Shown: piece after piece, positions 13,595 through 15,374 of the stretch
Layout of the letters: each line of letters opens with the position of its first letter
Position numbering within the stretch: the stretch's first letter is position 1
DNA from: JAKORR01 sp964608495
GTDB lineage: Bacteria; Armatimonadota; Zipacnadia; Zipacnadales; FEN-943
Direction: 5' to 3'
Length of the DNA: 15,374 bases
NCBI GenBank assembly: GCA_964608495.1
Contig: CAZSOQ010000123.1
Location: 1-15,374 of the forward strand
Program-made: the position numbers and the translations under genes
The notes under the pieces: model-generated
Seen by the model: the letters and a program-made list of their open reading frames with translations, nothing else
What the model was told of the DNA's origin: nothing
The model's database searches: none

Positions 13595-15280
13595 ATGACG
13601 CGACGCGCGATTCACGGCCTGACCGCCGTGGCTCTCACGGCTCTGGCTCTCGCCCAGGCCCCACCGGCGCTCCCTCAGGAGCCCCAGCCGGCCGCCACGG
13701 TCCCTCTGCACACCCCTCGCGAGGTGTGGGTGGCGCTGCGAACCGACGGACAGGCGGGTTCGGGCACAGTCACCGACCCCTTCGACGGCACCGGCGTCGA
13801 GAAGCTCAATGCCCTCTTCGACACCTTCCGCGATCAGTACGGTGACAACCTGACCATCCACTTCGGCCCGGGGGTCTTCTACGGCGACCGAATCTGGGGC
13901 GTGCGCGACAACTGGAAGATCCGTGGCGCCGGCATGGACGTGACTGTCTTCAAGACCCGGGACGACCCCGAGGCCACCGGCACCGTCGGCTTCCGCGAGG
14001 GCGGCTACCTCGGCGGGCCGAGCGGTGTCGAGGTATCGGACCTCACCTTCGACTTCAACGCCCCCAATCTGCGCAAGGCCAATCGCGCCTTCCTTTGGCC
14101 GCGCGGGTCGCGCCCCAGGGCCTCCTATGTCTACGCCGCCTCCCTGCCCGACTGGGACGCGGAGAAGGAGTACCGCAGGGGCGCGGCGGTCGTCTACGAG
14201 GGCGCCGAGTACATCGCCCTGCAGACCGGCAGGGGCAACCGGCCCGGCCAGAACGAGTACTGGAGCAGGCTCAGGCCCAACCGCGCGGCGGAGCTGCCTG
14301 CCTGGGAGGCGGGCAAGGCCTACGCTCCGGGCGACGCGGTGGCGCTTGGCGACGCGGCCTATCTGTGCAAGGCCGACAGCACGGGCCAGGAGCCGGCCGG
14401 CGCGCCCGACCAGTGGGAGAGACTGGACCCCGACGCCCCGGACCCTCTGATCTACACCCATGCGGTGTTCGTGCATGCGCGGCCCCCGGGCGGCCGCAAC
14501 AGGGTCAGCCGCGTGTGCGCGATCAACGGCAACGGGTCGGCCTTCTTCTCCCGCGAGGCCTTCATCATCGGGCTCGGCGGCAACGATTGTGTCATCGAGG
14601 ACTGCGTGGTCGAGCAGTTCCACGGCGACTACTCCAGCCTCATCGTGATGACCTTCGGCCAGCACGGGGTCGTGCGCGGCTGCACGGTGCGGGGCAACGA
14701 TGGTCTCACCACCATGGCCTACGGCGGCTGGGCCTGCTGGGACACGGTCTTCGAGGGCAACTTCTGCACCAACGTCCGGGCCGCCACCAACATCGATTCC
14801 CTCAACTGCCGCAACGTGACCTTCCGGGGCAACGTCTTCATGAACTGCCGCGAGGTAGGGATCCTGGTGAATGTGGGCGGCAGGGACGTCGCCGACCACG
14901 AGCGATACTCGATGGAGATTGACGGCGCCACGGTCCCCATCGTGCGTTCCTGCATGGATGGGCTGTTCATCTGCGACAACCTGGTGCAGATGCGCGACGA
15001 TGCGCCCTACGGCGCCATCCAGGCCCAGGTGGACGGCCTGAGCAACGTCAGGATCCGCGACAACGTCCTGCGCACCATGTCCGGCGCGGGCCCGGCCCGG
15101 GCCATCGGCGTGCTGGGCAAGTGCCCGAACGTGACCGTGTGCGGCAACACCTGCGAGCCGGGCATGTACAGCGAGATCCCGGACCACGTGGTCTGCTACG
15201 ACAACTTCGATCTCGCGGGCAACCCCATGCGCAACAGGCTCACCAAGCCTCTGGCGGACCGGGCGGTGGGAGGGCAGTAG
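13595..15280 (+). CDS. Secreted right-handed beta-helix protein with two CBM5/12-like modules
   Basis: Protein of 561 residues with signal peptide MTRRAIHGLTAVALTALALA. The fold is a parallel beta-helix of the pectate-lyase-like type: it begins around residue 45 and shows repeating coils with Asn/Cys ladders at about 290-540 (NDCVIEDCVVEQF, GVVRGCTVRGND, NVTFRGNVFMNC, NVRIRDNVLR, NVTVCGNTC). The helix is interrupted by two similar modules at about 184-226 and 234-277. Both have the W-(6-7)-Y-x-x-G-x-x-V-x-x-x-x-x-x-Y pattern and a closing W-x-x-L of family 5/12 carbohydrate-binding modules (WDAEKEYRRGAAVVYEGAEY; WEAGKAYAPGDAVALGDAAY). This suggests binding to chitin or another glycan. No calcium-binding or catalytic pectate lyase residues can be fixed by eye, so it may be a lyase, hydrolase, epimerase or a binding protein only. 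It probably shares a transcript with the nitrilase gene. Confidence 0.85.
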   Translation: MTRRAIHGLTAVALTALALAQAPPALPQEPQPAATVPLHTPREVWVALRTDGQAGSGTVTDPFDGTGVEKLNALFDTFRDQYGDNLTIHFGPGVFYGDRIWGVRDNWKIRGAGMDVTVFKTRDDPEATGTVGFREGGYLGGPSGVEVSDLTFDFNAPNLRKANRAFLWPRGSRPRASYVYAASLPDWDAEKEYRRGAAVVYEGAEYIALQTGRGNRPGQNEYWSRLRPNRAAELPAWEAGKAYAPGDAVALGDAAYLCKADSTGQEPAGAPDQWERLDPDAPDPLIYTHAVFVHARPPGGRNRVSRVCAINGNGSAFFSREAFIIGLGGNDCVIEDCVVEQFHGDYSSLIVMTFGQHGVVRGCTVRGNDGLTTMAYGGWACWDTVFEGNFCTNVRAATNIDSLNCRNVTFRGNVFMNCREVGILVNVGGRDVADHERYSMEIDGATVPIVRSCMDGLFICDNLVQMRDDAPYGAIQAQVDGLSNVRIRDNVLRTMSGAGPARAIGVLGKCPNVTVCGNTCEPGMYSEIPDHVVCYDNFDLAGNPMRNRLTKPLADRAVGGQ

Positions 15281-15301
15281 CCCGGTCTATTCACGAAGCG
15301 T

Positions 15302-15335
15302 GGGGGCAGGGAGTTGGGATGGCCTTCCCCCGTTT
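15302..15335 (+). terminator. Possible weak terminator after the beta-helix gene
   Basis: GGGGGCAGG (15302-15310) can pair with CCTTCCCCC (15323-15331) with one mismatch, followed by GTTTTC. The loop is 12 nt and the T-run only four, so this is tentative. The remaining bases to the window end show nothing else I can support. Confidence 0.25.
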
Positions 15336-15374
15336 TCTGGACCAGTGAGAGTGAGAGGGTTACAGCCTCCCTGG

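Noticed and set aside
12740..15187. 815-codon open frame on the minus strand
   Set aside because: It runs antisense across both the nitrilase and beta-helix genes. Its translation is low-complexity (A, G, V, H, D-rich) and shows no motif; it is a by-product of high GC.
1..15374. CRISPR array, insertion sequence, phage or plasmid functions
   Set aside because: No regularly spaced direct repeats and no transposase, integrase, replication or phage structural motifs were found in the accepted genes.

Overview
The window is a GC-rich (clearly above 60 %) bacterial segment with tightly packed, long open genes and many secreted or membrane proteins. The gene families are a DUF6785/DUF6784 membrane protein, uroporphyrinogen-decarboxylase-like (URO-D) proteins, a DUF5060-type glycoside hydrolase, parallel beta-helix proteins and a pseudopilin-type 'GxTLVEL...LPVxAQ' N-terminus. 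Together they recall genomes of uncultured Armatimonadota and, less closely, Planctomycetota, Lentisphaerota or Hydrogenedentota. This placement is inference from gene content; no rRNA, tRNA or marker gene is present.

Layout. (1) 1-2644, plus strand: the 3' part of a CHASE2-transmembrane-adenylate cyclase gene, overlapping by 92 bp a membrane-anchored FecR-domain protein. (2) 2839-6473, plus strand: a secreted glycoside hydrolase (DUF5060-like plus clan GH-A barrel) and, 74 bp on, an URO-D-like protein. (3) 6474-6984: a non-coding stretch with a repeated GCTGCGC motif and two mutually exclusive hairpin pairings. (4) 6985-8949, plus strand: a 654-residue polytopic DUF6785/DUF6784 protein. (5) 8973-11965, minus strand: a 150-codon chimera joining the start of a beta-helix protein to the end of an URO-D protein, preceded by a large unrecognised secreted protein of 817 residues. 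(6) 11966-12427: a divergent intergenic region with outward promoters and two REP-like hairpins. (7) 12428-15280, plus strand: a carbon-nitrogen hydrolase with a prepilin-like N-terminus, then a secreted beta-helix protein with two CBM5/12-like modules inserted.

Functional picture (inference). The first pair looks like a sensory cAMP module. The rest looks like accessory glycan-related equipment: an extracellular hydrolase, a beta-helix protein with carbohydrate-binding modules, a putative transporter and URO-D-like proteins of unknown substrate. The chimera suggests that this set of families has undergone deletion or recombination here, or that the assembly was joined wrongly at about 9227.

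The points most worth following are the prepilin-nitrilase fusion, the beta-helix/URO-D chimera, the hairpin-rich leader upstream of 6985, the CBM insertion in the beta-helix, and the 817-residue orphan. No CRISPR array, tRNA, rRNA, transposase or phage gene was seen.
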